Assembly (NCBI GenBank): GCA_035629935.1 | Contig: DASQLQ010000185.1 | Coordinates: forward strand, 1 to 23,660 | Length of the DNA: 23,660 bases | Direction: 5' to 3' | Origin: DASQLQ01 sp035629935 | GTDB taxonomy: Bacteria > Actinomycetota > CADDZG01 > WHSQ01 | Shown: positions 8,387 to 15,828 of the stretch, piece by piece | Numbering within the stretch: position 1 is the first letter of the stretch | Layout: the number at the start of each line of letters is the position of its first letter | The notes under the pieces: model-generated | Database searches by the model: none | Told to the model about the DNA's origin: nothing | What the model saw: the letters and a program-made list of their open reading frames with translations, nothing else | Made by a program: the position numbers and the translations under genes

Positions 8387-9484
8387 ATGGCAATACGGGA
8401 ACGTCACACCAACAACGTCAGCGACCTCAGCGGGGACATCGCCGGGCGGGATTCATCTCTCGAGCTTGCCCTGGCTCAGATCGAGAAGTCCCACGGCAAG
8501 GGTTCGATCATGCGTCTGGGCGACCGGGCGTCACTGGCGGTCGAGACGATCTCGACCGGATCGTTGGCGCTGGACCTCGCGCTCGGTGTCGGGGGATTGC
8601 CGAGGGGCCGCATCGTCGAGTGCTTCGGCCCTGAAGGCTCCGGCAAGACGACCTGCGCGCTGCACGTGATCGCCGAGGCGCAGAAGGCGGGGGGGCTGGT
8701 CGCATTCATCGATGCCGAGCACGCTCTCGATCCTGCTTACGCAAAGGCGATCGGCGTGAACATCGACGACCTGCTCGTCTCGCAGCCCGACACCGGCGAG
8801 CAAGCGCTCGAGATCACCGACACCTTGGTTCGTTCGGGAGCGATGGACGTGATCGTCGTCGACTCCGTCGCGGCCCTCGTTCCTCGGGCCGAGATCGAAG
8901 GCGAGATGGGGGACACCCACGTCGGTTTGCAGGCCCGCCTGATGAGCCAGGCGTTGCGCAAGCTGGCCGGCAACGTGAACCGTTCCAAGACGATCCTCGT
9001 CTTCATCAACCAGATCCGCGAGAAGATCGGGGTCATGTTCGGTTCGCCCGAGACCACTCCGGGTGGACGCGCACTCAAGTTCTATTCGTCGGTGCGCTTG
9101 GACGTTCGCCGTATCGACTCGCTCAAAGACGGGGCCGAGGTCGTCGGCTCGCGCGTACGCGTGAAGGTGATCAAGAACAAGGTTGCGGCTCCCTTCCGCA
9201 ACGCCGAATTCGACATCCAGTACGGCTTCGGGATCTCCAAGGAAGGCAGTTTGCTCGACGTCGCTATCGACCAGGGGATCGTGCGCAAGTCGGGGGCCTG
9301 GTTCATCTACGACGAGGACCAGTTGGGACAGGGCCGCGAGAACGCCAAGAACTTCCTCGCCGAAAACCCCGACATCGCGGCCGAGATCGAGCTCAAGATC
9401 AAAGAGAAGCTGGGCTTGATCCCGACCGACGGCGACGAGGTGCCAATCGAGGCCGAGGCGGAAGAAGCCGCGCCCAAGGACTAG
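8387..9484 (+). CDS. recA: RecA recombinase
   Basis: 365 residues, the normal length for bacterial RecA, with no intein. RecA coats single-stranded DNA, drives ATP-dependent strand exchange, and stimulates LexA self-cleavage in the SOS response. Walker A is GPEGSGKTT at 81-89 (most RecA proteins have GPESSGKTT), Walker B is VIVVDS at 155-160, and the L2 DNA-binding loop FGSPETTPGGRALKFYSSVR is intact. The C-terminal tail is acidic (EAEAEEAAPKD), as usual. The start is fixed by AGGAGG and the SOS promoter just upstream. Downstream recX is separated by a 170-nt structured spacer. Expression should be damage-induced through both LexA and PafBC-type control. Confidence 0.98.
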   Translation: MAIRERHTNNVSDLSGDIAGRDSSLELALAQIEKSHGKGSIMRLGDRASLAVETISTGSLALDLALGVGGLPRGRIVECFGPEGSGKTTCALHVIAEAQKAGGLVAFIDAEHALDPAYAKAIGVNIDDLLVSQPDTGEQALEITDTLVRSGAMDVIVVDSVAALVPRAEIEGEMGDTHVGLQARLMSQALRKLAGNVNRSKTILVFINQIREKIGVMFGSPETTPGGRALKFYSSVRLDVRRIDSLKDGAEVVGSRVRVKVIKNKVAAPFRNAEFDIQYGFGISKEGSLLDVAIDQGIVRKSGAWFIYDEDQLGQGRENAKNFLAENPDIAAEIELKIKEKLGLIPTDGDEVPIEAEAEEAAPKD

Positions 9485-9487
9485 GTT

Positions 9488-9649
9488 GTGCGGCGGCCAG
9501 AAACATTCGCAGGGTTTTGCGGGCGAAGCCGCGGCGCCTCGCGGCGTTCTCGGTCGGGCACGTACCTTCCAGGTACGCACCCTCCCTGCGGCCTTGCGAT
9601 GCTTGCGTTTCGCGCCGCAAAATCCCTTCAACTTTTCTGGCCGCCGCAC
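9488..9649. repeat. 162-nt palindromic, cloverleaf-like element between recA and recX
   Basis: The ends form a perfect 16-bp inverted repeat (9488-9503 with 9634-9649). A second arm, AGGGTTTTGCGG (9511-9522) with 9615-9627, pairs with one bulged base. Inside are three hairpins: GCCGCG/CGCGGC (9528-9533 with 9540-9545), CGTACCT/AGGTACG (9561-9567 with 9571-9577, loop TCC), and GCGGC plus GCGA against TCGC plus GCCGC (9588-9618), which competes partly with the second arm. It starts 3 nt after the recA stop and ends 5 nt before the recX ATG. It may be a transcribed attenuator between the genes, a mobile palindromic repeat (REP- or MITE-like), or both. The inverted repeats are read directly; the role is inferred. 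Confidence 0.75.
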
Positions 9650-9654
9650 TAGTC

Positions 9655-10119
9655 ATGGGCACTTCTGCGATCGAGGCCGCCGGTCGTTTGCTTACGGTGC
9701 GAGGCCGCAGCGAGTCCGAGTTGCGGCAGCGATTAGTTGCCAAGAAGTTCCCGGAGGACGAGGTCGAGGCGGCGATGACTCGCCTCCGGGAGCTGAACCT
9801 CGTCGACGACGGGCAGTTCGCTGCGCAATGGGTGGAGGAGCGGTCCTCCGGCAAGGGCTACGGATCCGAGCGCTTGCGCCGGGAGCTGGCGGCGAAAGGG
9901 GTCGCTCCCGAACTGATCGAGTCGGCGCTACAGAGCTGCGGTGACGGGGACCTGGCCCGGGCCACGGAACTGGCGGCCAAACAGGTCCGCAAGGTCGTGG
10001 ATCTCCCTCTCAATCGACAAGCCACTCGGTTGTATGGGTTCTTGAAGCGCAGAGGGTTCTCGAGCGAAGTGACGGACTCGGCCGTGCGAGCCGTCCTACC
10101 CCCGGAGGGGTGGGACTAG
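9655..10119 (+). CDS. recX: Regulatory protein RecX
   Basis: 154 residues from the ATG at 9655, close to the usual RecX length. RecX binds RecA filaments and limits RecA activity. The protein is made of tandem three-helix repeats; the family signatures RSESELRQRLVAKKF, LNLVDDGQFAAQWVEER and RLRRELAAKGV are clear, with a last repeat around FLKRRGFSSEVTDSAVRAVL. Extending the frame upstream to the TTG at 9517 would translate the palindromic element into an Arg/Pro-rich stretch unlike RecX, so 9655 is preferred, although no ribosome site precedes it. It lies downstream of recA on the same strand, its usual place. It converges with the metzincin-like gene, 27 nt away. Confidence 0.93.
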   Translation: MGTSAIEAAGRLLTVRGRSESELRQRLVAKKFPEDEVEAAMTRLRELNLVDDGQFAAQWVEERSSGKGYGSERLRRELAAKGVAPELIESALQSCGDGDLARATELAAKQVRKVVDLPLNRQATRLYGFLKRRGFSSEVTDSAVRAVLPPEGWD

Positions 10120-10146
10120 CTCGCCCGGCCTGAAAGTCTGTCTGCT

Positions 10147-11322
10147 CTACCTGCGACCCAGGGCGAATCTGGCGATGAGGGCCAGGGCCACCAGGGCTGC
10201 GATGGCGATACCCACGATGATCAGGATGCGGGTAAGGCCTTCTCCCCCGAACTCAGCTTTGCCGGCTCTGATGGGCTGCAGTCCGAGCGAACCGGTAAGG
10301 GCACTCAGGGACTGACCGGAGACGCTGGCGCTGACCGAGGTCTCCATCGTTGCGGTCAGGGTGCCGTCGGCCCGCAAGGAATACCGGGCATCCGGCGAAA
10401 CGATGTGGTTCACGTTTCCTTCGTCGTTCGGGTCGAGCATCAATAGATATTCCTGGCCGGGACGGTAGGCCGGATCTTCTGTTGCAAAGACTCCGTCGCC
10501 GCCGATCTGCTGGACCACGACTTCCTCACCGGGAAGCGCGTCGCCCTTGTAGGCCGTGTCGACTTCCAGCGTGGTGTTGGTCGTCGGGATCACGATGCCG
10601 TCCTCAGTGGTGATCGGGGTTCCGGGAGCGCTCGAGGCTGCCTGAGCGACCACGACGGTCTCGGCCTCGTTCTCGGCCTCGCCGATCGAGTCGGGGCTGA
10701 ATCCCCAGACGGCGCTGATGAGCATCGGCGGTGCTTTCCTCTTCTGGGCGAGCAGCTTGTTGGAGGGCGCCTGTGCCGATCCCCCCTGATAGATCCCCTT
10801 GAGGTCGTCGACGTTGTGCCCGCTGATCACGCTCGTTCCGGACCGGAAGTATCCGAGCCCCATGCAAGAGCCGTCGTCGGAGTGGTCGAGCCCGAATGAG
10901 TGCCCGATCTCCTGGCAGTAGATGCCTTGAGCCAGGCTCCCCTGGGTTCCATAGAACGTGTTCAGGATCACGTCCGCGTGGACGATCTCGCAGGCTGCGT
11001 TGGGCTTCACGACGGCAAGGCCGGCCCAGCCCTTGTCGCCTTCGTTGCCGTCCACGATCGTCATCTGGCCACCGCTCGCGACGGTGTTGATCTTGATGAA
11101 AGGAGCCTTGGCCATCAGGTCCTTGGCTGCCTTCTTGGCGGGCTTCTTCGGCTGCAGGTTTTGGAACTCGGTGGCGACCGCTACCTCGCCACCCGAAGAT
11201 GCCCAGTGATACGGCGTATTGCCCTGACAGCGCCAGGGGTGGGCTTCAGCGACGGCTACGGGCCCAACGGTAAGACCTGCCGCCATGGTCACAACGGCGA
11301 TCATCTTCAGAACCGACTTCAC
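10147..11322 (-). CDS. Secreted, C-terminally membrane-anchored metzincin-like protein with altered zinc motif
   Basis: 391 residues from the GTG at 11322, which gives a normal signal peptide (KSVLK, hydrophobic core, AEA cut before HPW); GGGAGGAG lies about 14 nt upstream. A TTG at 11355 would add 11 residues that do not suit a signal peptide. A matrixin-like domain contains CQEIGHSFGLDH and SCMG. This is HExxHxxGxxH with the first His changed to Gln137 (CAG at 10912-10914 on the complement); Glu138, His141 and His147 remain. The C-terminal half is an extracellular region of unknown fold, ending in a membrane helix (LIIVGIAIAALVALALIA) and RR. It is probably a cell-surface protein facing outward. 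Activity is uncertain because a canonical zinc ligand is missing. It is either a pseudo-protease or a variant family. Confidence 0.75.
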   Translation of the reverse strand: MKSVLKMIAVVTMAAGLTVGPVAVAEAHPWRCQGNTPYHWASSGGEVAVATEFQNLQPKKPAKKAAKDLMAKAPFIKINTVASGGQMTIVDGNEGDKGWAGLAVVKPNAACEIVHADVILNTFYGTQGSLAQGIYCQEIGHSFGLDHSDDGSCMGLGYFRSGTSVISGHNVDDLKGIYQGGSAQAPSNKLLAQKRKAPPMLISAVWGFSPDSIGEAENEAETVVVAQAASSAPGTPITTEDGIVIPTTNTTLEVDTAYKGDALPGEEVVVQQIGGDGVFATEDPAYRPGQEYLLMLDPNDEGNVNHIVSPDARYSLRADGTLTATMETSVSASVSGQSLSALTGSLGLQPIRAGKAEFGGEGLTRILIIVGIAIAALVALALIARFALGRR

Positions 11323-11468
11323 AGTGCCACCCCCGTCTCCTCCCGGTACGTGCAACGCACGCCCCGTAATTGCGCCCCGCTGTTAGCCAGAGGGCCTCTT
11401 GGAATCAATCACAAGGTAAGTATCGTGTCTAGGTGGCTTGGTCTGAGTCTGCTTAATGACACAAGCCC

Positions 11469-11484
11469 TGTCAGATATCCGACA
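11469..11484. promoter_or_regulatory. Candidate operator palindrome upstream of the metzincin-like gene
   Basis: TGTCAGATATCCGACA is a 16-bp palindrome with 7 of 8 pairs matched. It lies in the 201-nt spacer between the metzincin-like gene and the cyclic-nucleotide-binding gene, about 147 nt upstream of the former's GTG. The bound protein is unknown. Confidence 0.3.
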
Positions 11485-11523
11485 AACCGGTTGCGCGAGC
11501 GATCGAGATGTGTAGCAAACCCC

Positions 11524-11955
11524 TCATTTCATAGCGTCGGTCTCGCGCACACGTTTGCAGACTTCTCTCAGCATCTTCACCGCCAGGTCCGGTCTCGACT
11601 CGAGCGTGGCGTTGAAGGTCCAAGCCGGGATCGAGATCACGCGCACAGGCCCCTTGGCGGTCACGGTTGCCGACCGCGGCCCCCCATCAAGCAGGGCGAT
11701 CTCGCCGAAGAAGGTTCCCTCTCCCATATCCCGCCGATGTTCGCCGCCGACCGAAACGGCGACCTCTCCCTCCATGATCACGGAGAGTCCCAGGCCCGAT
11801 TCCCCCTCCTTGCAGAGGGCGGCTCCTGCTTCGAACTCTGCCTCCTCCACCATCCCCGCGAGGAGTGACAGCTCCTTCTTGGAGCATTCCGCGAACAAAG
11901 GGACCTTTTCGAGGACGTCTTCGACCTGCGACTTGCTGCTTTTGAACAGAGACAT
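11524..11955 (-). CDS. Stand-alone cyclic-nucleotide-binding domain protein
   Basis: 143 residues, nearly all one cNMP-binding beta-roll domain. The phosphate-binding cassette FFGEIALLDGGPRSATV retains the Glu (E85), Arg (R94) and Ser (S95) that contact cyclic nucleotide in Crp-like proteins, so ligand binding is plausible. There is no DNA-binding, kinase or membrane part. The ATG at 11955 has AAGGAG about 7 nt upstream. It lies 32 nt downstream of prsW on the same strand, so the two are probably one operon, and its domain resembles that of the Crp/Fnr protein encoded 1.3 kb away. It may act as a regulatory subunit of an unknown partner. Confidence 0.87.
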   Translation of the reverse strand: MSLFKSSKSQVEDVLEKVPLFAECSKKELSLLAGMVEEAEFEAGAALCKEGESGLGLSVIMEGEVAVSVGGEHRRDMGEGTFFGEIALLDGGPRSATVTAKGPVRVISIPAWTFNATLESRPDLAVKMLREVCKRVRETDAMK

Positions 11956-11987
11956 CTGTCACTCCTTCGTTCGTTCACCTCCGCCGT

Positions 11988-13163
11988 TTACGGCGGCGCG
12001 TACACGTCCACCTTCGCTTCGGCCTTCATCGTCGCGACCCGCTGGCGGCTCGCTTGCATCTCTTTCTCGTCGAGCCCCCACCCCTTGTTCCTCCACTTCA
12101 AAAGCGCCAGGTTCGCGAGCTCGATGTGCAACTTACGGAACACGCGCACGCGTTCGAATTCCTTCACTCGGATCAGATCGAGGTACCACATCAGTCTGCG
12201 GCCGAAGCTGGGTACCAGTTCCCAGTCGCGTCCGTTGATCAAGCCCTTGTCGACCTCTTCCGGAAGCTCTTGCCGGATGACCTTCCGCTGGAACGCGAGC
12301 CACCATGCAGCGAGCCCCATCAGAGCGATGAAGATGACGACGTTTCCGATCCTCACGAACGTCACCGCCGACGTGTAGCTGTCGACGATGTCGGGGCCGA
12401 ACGCGGGGGACCGCTCGGCTCTCTTTAGCCCGGCGGCCGCCACGGTGAAGACGAAACGACGCGTCATCTCGAGCCCATGCTCCTGAGCCAACCGGAACTC
12501 GACGAATCCGTTGTTGAACGCGTGGAGCAGGATCGCGGTGGCTAAGCCGAGGATCGGCATGATCCCCTTCCACCACCATCTGCGCGCCCACGTCGCTAAC
12601 CCAACCCCGACGCCGAACATCCCGGTGAAGATCGCGTGCTGGAGCATTCCCAACCCGATGAAGTCGCGCCGACCCGCGAACACCGAAACGCCTTCGGCGA
12701 AGTCTCCACTGGCAGCGACGTCGAACAGGTACTTCACGTCCTCGGTGAATGCGAAACCGAGACCGACGGCAGCGCCGTAGACCAAACCATCCGTCAGGCC
12801 GCGCAGTCGCTTGGTCCCGAACGACTTGTGCGCCCAGGCAGAGAACACGAACGCCCCGACCAGAGCCATCCCTTTGGCTACCTCCTCAACCGTCGGTGCG
12901 GCGATCGCGGGACCGAAGACATCGGCGAAGTCGGGGTTGAAGCCCTCGAGGATCTGATTCCCGATCTGGTTGCCCACGGCGGAAAGGGCCGTGGCTCCCA
13001 CCGCACCCCAGACCGTCATCAGAGCGAGAGTTGACAGCGGCTCATGCTCGTAGAGGTCCAGGAAGCGGACCAATAGGAGGAAGAACACCGTCTGGAGGAC
13101 GGCGAAGGTGATAAGGAAGGCTCCGGTTGTTTGAGCGTTCTCGACCACGAACAGAAGTATCAA
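11988..13163 (-). CDS. PrsW-type intramembrane metalloprotease
   Basis: About 391 residues. The N-terminal two thirds has about seven hydrophobic helices and all PrsW motifs: EE-x-x-K in TVEEVAKG (E93, E94, K97), GFAFTEDVKY (E141), HAIFTG (H176) and HAFNNG (H214). In Bacillus, PrsW cuts the anti-sigma factor RsiW inside the membrane; here the substrate is unknown and no anti-sigma factor is nearby. The C-terminal third, after about residue 290, is a charged cytoplasmic tail ending in a Pro-rich stretch. The start is uncertain: the longest frame begins at a TTG (13163), with a GTG at 13148, and neither has a ribosome site. It diverges from the Crp/Fnr gene across about 53 nt and shares its operon with the cNMP-binding gene. 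Confidence 0.88.
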   Translation of the reverse strand: MILLFVVENAQTTGAFLITFAVLQTVFFLLLVRFLDLYEHEPLSTLALMTVWGAVGATALSAVGNQIGNQILEGFNPDFADVFGPAIAAPTVEEVAKGMALVGAFVFSAWAHKSFGTKRLRGLTDGLVYGAAVGLGFAFTEDVKYLFDVAASGDFAEGVSVFAGRRDFIGLGMLQHAIFTGMFGVGVGLATWARRWWWKGIMPILGLATAILLHAFNNGFVEFRLAQEHGLEMTRRFVFTVAAAGLKRAERSPAFGPDIVDSYTSAVTFVRIGNVVIFIALMGLAAWWLAFQRKVIRQELPEEVDKGLINGRDWELVPSFGRRLMWYLDLIRVKEFERVRVFRKLHIELANLALLKWRNKGWGLDEKEMQASRQRVATMKAEAKVDVYAPP

Positions 13164-13216
13164 GGCCGGGCTGGGCCACGTCCACGCCCTTTTGCGATAG
13201 ATAAGGCTGCAGAAAA

Positions 13217-13936
13217 GTGAGCAAAACCGAGCCTGGACGGATGTCCACCGAGCAGGTGATGGCGGTATTGGCCGAATCGGTCCTATTCAAGGACGTCGGC
13301 GACAACGCCCTCAGGTTGCTGGCCGAGAGGGCGGGCTCCGCCGGCTACAAAAAGGGCCAGCTGATCTTCCAAGAAGGGGACCAAGCCGAGTCGCTATTCG
13401 TCGTGATCGAGGGGACGGTCAAGATCACCGTGATGTCGCCGGATGGCGAGCAGATGGTCCTCACCACCCTCGGCCCCCACGACACATTCGGGGAGCTTGC
13501 ATTGCTCGACGGCAGGCCCCGATCAGCGACCGCCGAAGTACTGAAGGACACTCGGGCCCTCGCGATCACGCGGGAAGCATTCCTCACGGTTCTCGAGAAG
13601 GATCGTCGGCTGGTGGAGGCCGTCTTCTCGACACTGGGGGAGTTGCTCAGAAGACTGACTCAGCGAGCCGCCGATTTCGTGTTCCTCGATCTCCATGGGC
13701 GGGTGGCGAAGCTCCTCATCGACATGAGCGAGCGCAGAGGTGAGGCGAAAGGCACGGATGTGACTTTGGACCTTCAGCTCACCCAATCGGACCTCGCAGC
13801 GATGGTGGGTGGCTCGAGGCAAAGCGTGAACCAGATCCTCCGTGCCTTCGAGGAGCGGGGCTACATCGAGATCACGGGCCGCCATCTCGTCATCAAGCGC
13901 CTGGCCGCCTTGCGTCGCAGGGCGGGCTTCTCCTAA
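13217..13936 (+). CDS. Crp/Fnr-family transcription regulator
   Basis: 239 residues. The cNMP-binding domain (about 20-130) has an intact phosphate-binding cassette FGELALLDGRPRSATAE (E93, R102, S103). A long dimerisation helix (about 130-160) is followed by a winged helix-turn-helix, LTQSDLAAMVGGSRQSVNQI (188-207), that continues into ILRAFEERGYIEI. There is no Fnr-type Cys cluster, so cyclic-nucleotide control is more likely than iron-sulphur sensing. The GTG at 13217 is used; an ATG at 13241 would remove 8 residues. It diverges from prsW with a very short spacer, so it could regulate the prsW operon, though no clear Crp half-sites are seen there. Confidence 0.93.
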   Translation: MSKTEPGRMSTEQVMAVLAESVLFKDVGDNALRLLAERAGSAGYKKGQLIFQEGDQAESLFVVIEGTVKITVMSPDGEQMVLTTLGPHDTFGELALLDGRPRSATAEVLKDTRALAITREAFLTVLEKDRRLVEAVFSTLGELLRRLTQRAADFVFLDLHGRVAKLLIDMSERRGEAKGTDVTLDLQLTQSDLAAMVGGSRQSVNQILRAFEERGYIEITGRHLVIKRLAALRRRAGFS

Positions 13937-13964
13937 CCCGGCCCCCTACCGGTGACAGGCCGGG
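13937..13964 (+). terminator. Hairpin just after the Crp/Fnr stop
   Basis: CCCGGCC (13937-13943) pairs with GGCCGGG (13958-13964) around a 14-nt loop, starting immediately after the TAA. There is no T tract, so termination is likely but not certain. Confidence 0.5.
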
Positions 13965-13969
13965 AGTGA

Positions 13970-13998
13970 TTCACATGGCCCCCGGTCGGGCGTACCAT
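13970..13998 (+). promoter_or_regulatory. rny: Sigma-70-type promoter of rny
   Basis: TTCACA (13970-13975, 5/6 to TTGACA), exactly 17 nt, then TACCAT (13993-13998, 4/6 to TATAAT and fitting TANNNT). It lies just after the hairpin that follows the Crp/Fnr gene. Transcription would start near 14005, giving rny a leader of about 287 nt. Confidence 0.6.
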
Positions 13999-14061
13999 GA
14001 GGGCAGTTAACCAAGCAAAACAAGCATTTCCCGAACCGGGACGAACGAACCAGAAAGAACC

Positions 14062-14199
14062 ATGAAACTGACCCTGTCGCCTACCGGAATCACAACTACA
14101 GCTCATCGCGCGCGGCGTGATCGCCCGTGTGGGGCGATGGTTTGGACCATCGCCCTAGATCGGATGAGCCGGGACCACTCGATATCGCGGCTGCGGTAG
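14062..14199 (+). CDS. Possible 45-codon upstream ORF in the rny leader
   Basis: An ATG-to-TAG frame of 45 codons starting MKLTLSPTGITTTAH and rich in Arg. No good ribosome site precedes it (GAAAG only) and the peptide resembles nothing I know. Its interest is position: it spans the competing hairpins at 14120-14155, and its stop lies in the hairpin at 14187-14203. Translation would change the leader fold. It may equally be a chance frame. Confidence 0.3.
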   Translation: MKLTLSPTGITTTAHRARRDRPCGAMVWTIALDRMSRDHSISRLR

Positions 14200-14248
14200 C
14201 CGCCTAGCAGGGTCAGCTTCTCCCTCGTTCGTCCGGGCCGGAGCCCGG
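14101..14248 (+). promoter_or_regulatory. Structured 5' leader of rny with mutually exclusive hairpins
   Basis: The 355-nt spacer between the Crp/Fnr gene and rny holds a dense set of hairpins. GGGCGATGGT (14132-14141) pairs perfectly over 10 bp with ACCATCGCCC (14146-14155), loop TTGG. Its first 7 bases can instead pair with ATCGCCC at 14120-14126. An outer helix joins GCTCATC (14101-14107) to GATGAGC (14163-14169). Further hairpins are GCGGCT/AGCCGC (14187-14203) and CCGGGC/GCCCGG (14233-14248). Two exclusive pairings of one segment are typical of attenuators or switches. I do not recognise a known riboswitch class. Confidence 0.55.
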
Positions 14249-14291
14249 GGGAATCTCCGCGGCCCGTCGGGGAAGCGGAAAGGGTAAGGCG

Positions 14292-15824
14292 ATGGAGATC
14301 GCGATCGGACTGATCATCGGTCTGCTCGCGGGCGCTGGGGTCGGATACATGATCCGCAAGACGATGGCCGAGAAAGAGGCCACGTCGGCGGAGATGCGTG
14401 CGAAGACCCTGCTCCTCGACGCTCAGCGAGAAGCCGAGGCGGCCAAAAGAGAAGCTCTGGTGGAGGCCAAAGACGAGGCCCACCGGATGCGAACTGAGGC
14501 CGAAGCAGACCTGAAGCAACGACGAGGCGAGATCGACAAGAAGGAAGACCGTCTCGCCCAGCGGGAAGCGACGCTCGACTCCCGCACCGACACCCTCGAT
14601 CGCAAGGAACAGTCGATCGAGACCAAAGAGACCGAGATCCAGACCGCTCGCCGGGAGCTCGAGCGGCTTGCCGAGAGGGCCCGGACGGAGCTGGAGCGGG
14701 TCGCCGGGATGACCTCCGATGACGCCAAGCAGGCCCTCATCGAGGACATCGAAGACGACGCCAAGCGCGACGCCATGATCATCGTTCGTGACGTCGAGGC
14801 ACAAGCCCGGGAAGACGGCGAGAAACGCGCTCGCAAGATCATCGCGATCGCTATGCAGCGGGTGGCTTCGGAACTGACGACGGAATCGACGGTCACCACC
14901 GTCACCCTTCCGAACGAGGACATGAAGGGCCGCATCATCGGCCGGGAGGGCCGCAACATCCGGGCCTTCGAGTCGGCGACCGGTACCAATCTCATCATCG
15001 ACGACACACCGGAGGCTGTCGTGCTGTCGTGCTTCGATCCGATCCGGCGCGAGATGGCTCGTTTGACTCTCGAGAAGCTGATCGGGGACGGCCGTATCCA
15101 GCCGGCCCGGATCGAGGAGACGCACGAGAAGTCCAAAGCGGAGGTGGAGCGCGAGATCCGTGAGGGGGGCGAGTGGGCGGCGATGGAGACCGGGATCACA
15201 GACATGCACCCGGAGCTCCTAAGGGTGCTCGGTCGTCTGAAGTTCCGGACCTCGTACGGCCAGAACGTGCTGAAGCATGTGGTCGAAGCGTCGCACATCG
15301 CCGGGATGATCGCCGGCGAGCTCAACACCGACATCATGCTCGCGAAGCGCTGCACGCTTCTGCACGACATCGGCAAGGCCGTCACCCACGAGATCGAGGG
15401 TTCTCACGCCATCATCGGCGCCGAGATCGCTCGTCGTCTGAAGGAAGCGCCGGAGGTCTGCCACGCGATCGAGGCTCACCACGGTGAGGTCGAGCAGCGG
15501 ACGATCGAGGCCGTCATCACTGTGGTCGCAGATGCGATCTCGGGTGCTCGTCCGGGGGCCAGGCGCGAGACCGTCGAGTCGTACATCAAACGCTTGGAGC
15601 GGCTCGAAGAGATAGCGATGGAGTTCAACGGTGTCGAGAAGGTCTACGCGATGCAGGCCGGACGTGAGGTCCGGGTAATGGTCAAGCCGGAGGACATCGA
15701 CGACCTCGGGGCGGAAGTGATAGCCCGAGACATCGCCAAGAAGATCGAGGAAGAGCTTCAGTACCCCGGTCAGATCAAGGTGATGACGATCCGAGAGGTC
15801 CGCTCCTCAGCAACAGCCAAATAG
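14292..15824 (+). CDS. rny: Ribonuclease Y
   Basis: 510 residues, the usual length. RNase Y is a membrane-anchored endoribonuclease that starts mRNA decay. An N-terminal helix (IAIGLIIGLLAGAGVGYMI) anchors it, and a long charged coiled coil (about 25-160) follows. The KH RNA-binding domain has GRIIGREG at 213-220, and the HD phosphohydrolase domain has the metal-binding HD in LLHDIGKA (H358, D359). The final part (YAMQAGREVRV, QYPGQIKVMTIRE) matches the conserved RNase Y C-terminus. The ATG at 14292 has GGGTAAGG upstream. Being close to recA is common for rny, for example in Firmicutes. It has its own promoter and a long structured leader, and a strong hairpin follows the stop. Confidence 0.97.
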   Translation: MEIAIGLIIGLLAGAGVGYMIRKTMAEKEATSAEMRAKTLLLDAQREAEAAKREALVEAKDEAHRMRTEAEADLKQRRGEIDKKEDRLAQREATLDSRTDTLDRKEQSIETKETEIQTARRELERLAERARTELERVAGMTSDDAKQALIEDIEDDAKRDAMIIVRDVEAQAREDGEKRARKIIAIAMQRVASELTTESTVTTVTLPNEDMKGRIIGREGRNIRAFESATGTNLIIDDTPEAVVLSCFDPIRREMARLTLEKLIGDGRIQPARIEETHEKSKAEVEREIREGGEWAAMETGITDMHPELLRVLGRLKFRTSYGQNVLKHVVEASHIAGMIAGELNTDIMLAKRCTLLHDIGKAVTHEIEGSHAIIGAEIARRLKEAPEVCHAIEAHHGEVEQRTIEAVITVVADAISGARPGARRETVESYIKRLERLEEIAMEFNGVEKVYAMQAGREVRVMVKPEDIDDLGAEVIARDIAKKIEEELQYPGQIKVMTIREVRSSATAK

Positions 15825-15828
15825 GAAA

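Noticed and set aside
8531..9649. Long minus-strand open frame of 372 codons opposite recA
   Set aside because: It is the high-GC antisense shadow of recA; the plus strand is secure and the antisense frame shows no family motif.
9517..9654. N-terminal extension of RecX by 46 residues
   Set aside because: It reads through the palindromic element from a TTG, is rich in Arg and Pro, and is unlike any RecX N-terminus.
11460..11495. TTGTCGGAT on the minus strand upstream of the metzincin-like gene, resembling the PafBC box in front of recA
   Set aside because: At the required spacing the -10 would be GGGCTT, which does not fit TANNNT.
13965..13976. GTGATTCAC after the Crp/Fnr gene as a Crp operator
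   Set aside because: The half-sites GTGA and TCAC are separated by 1 nt instead of the 6 nt needed for a Crp-type site.
14103..15209. Long minus-strand open frame opposite rny and its leader
   Set aside because: It is a composition-driven shadow of rny with low-complexity Leu/Asp/Arg sequence and no domain.
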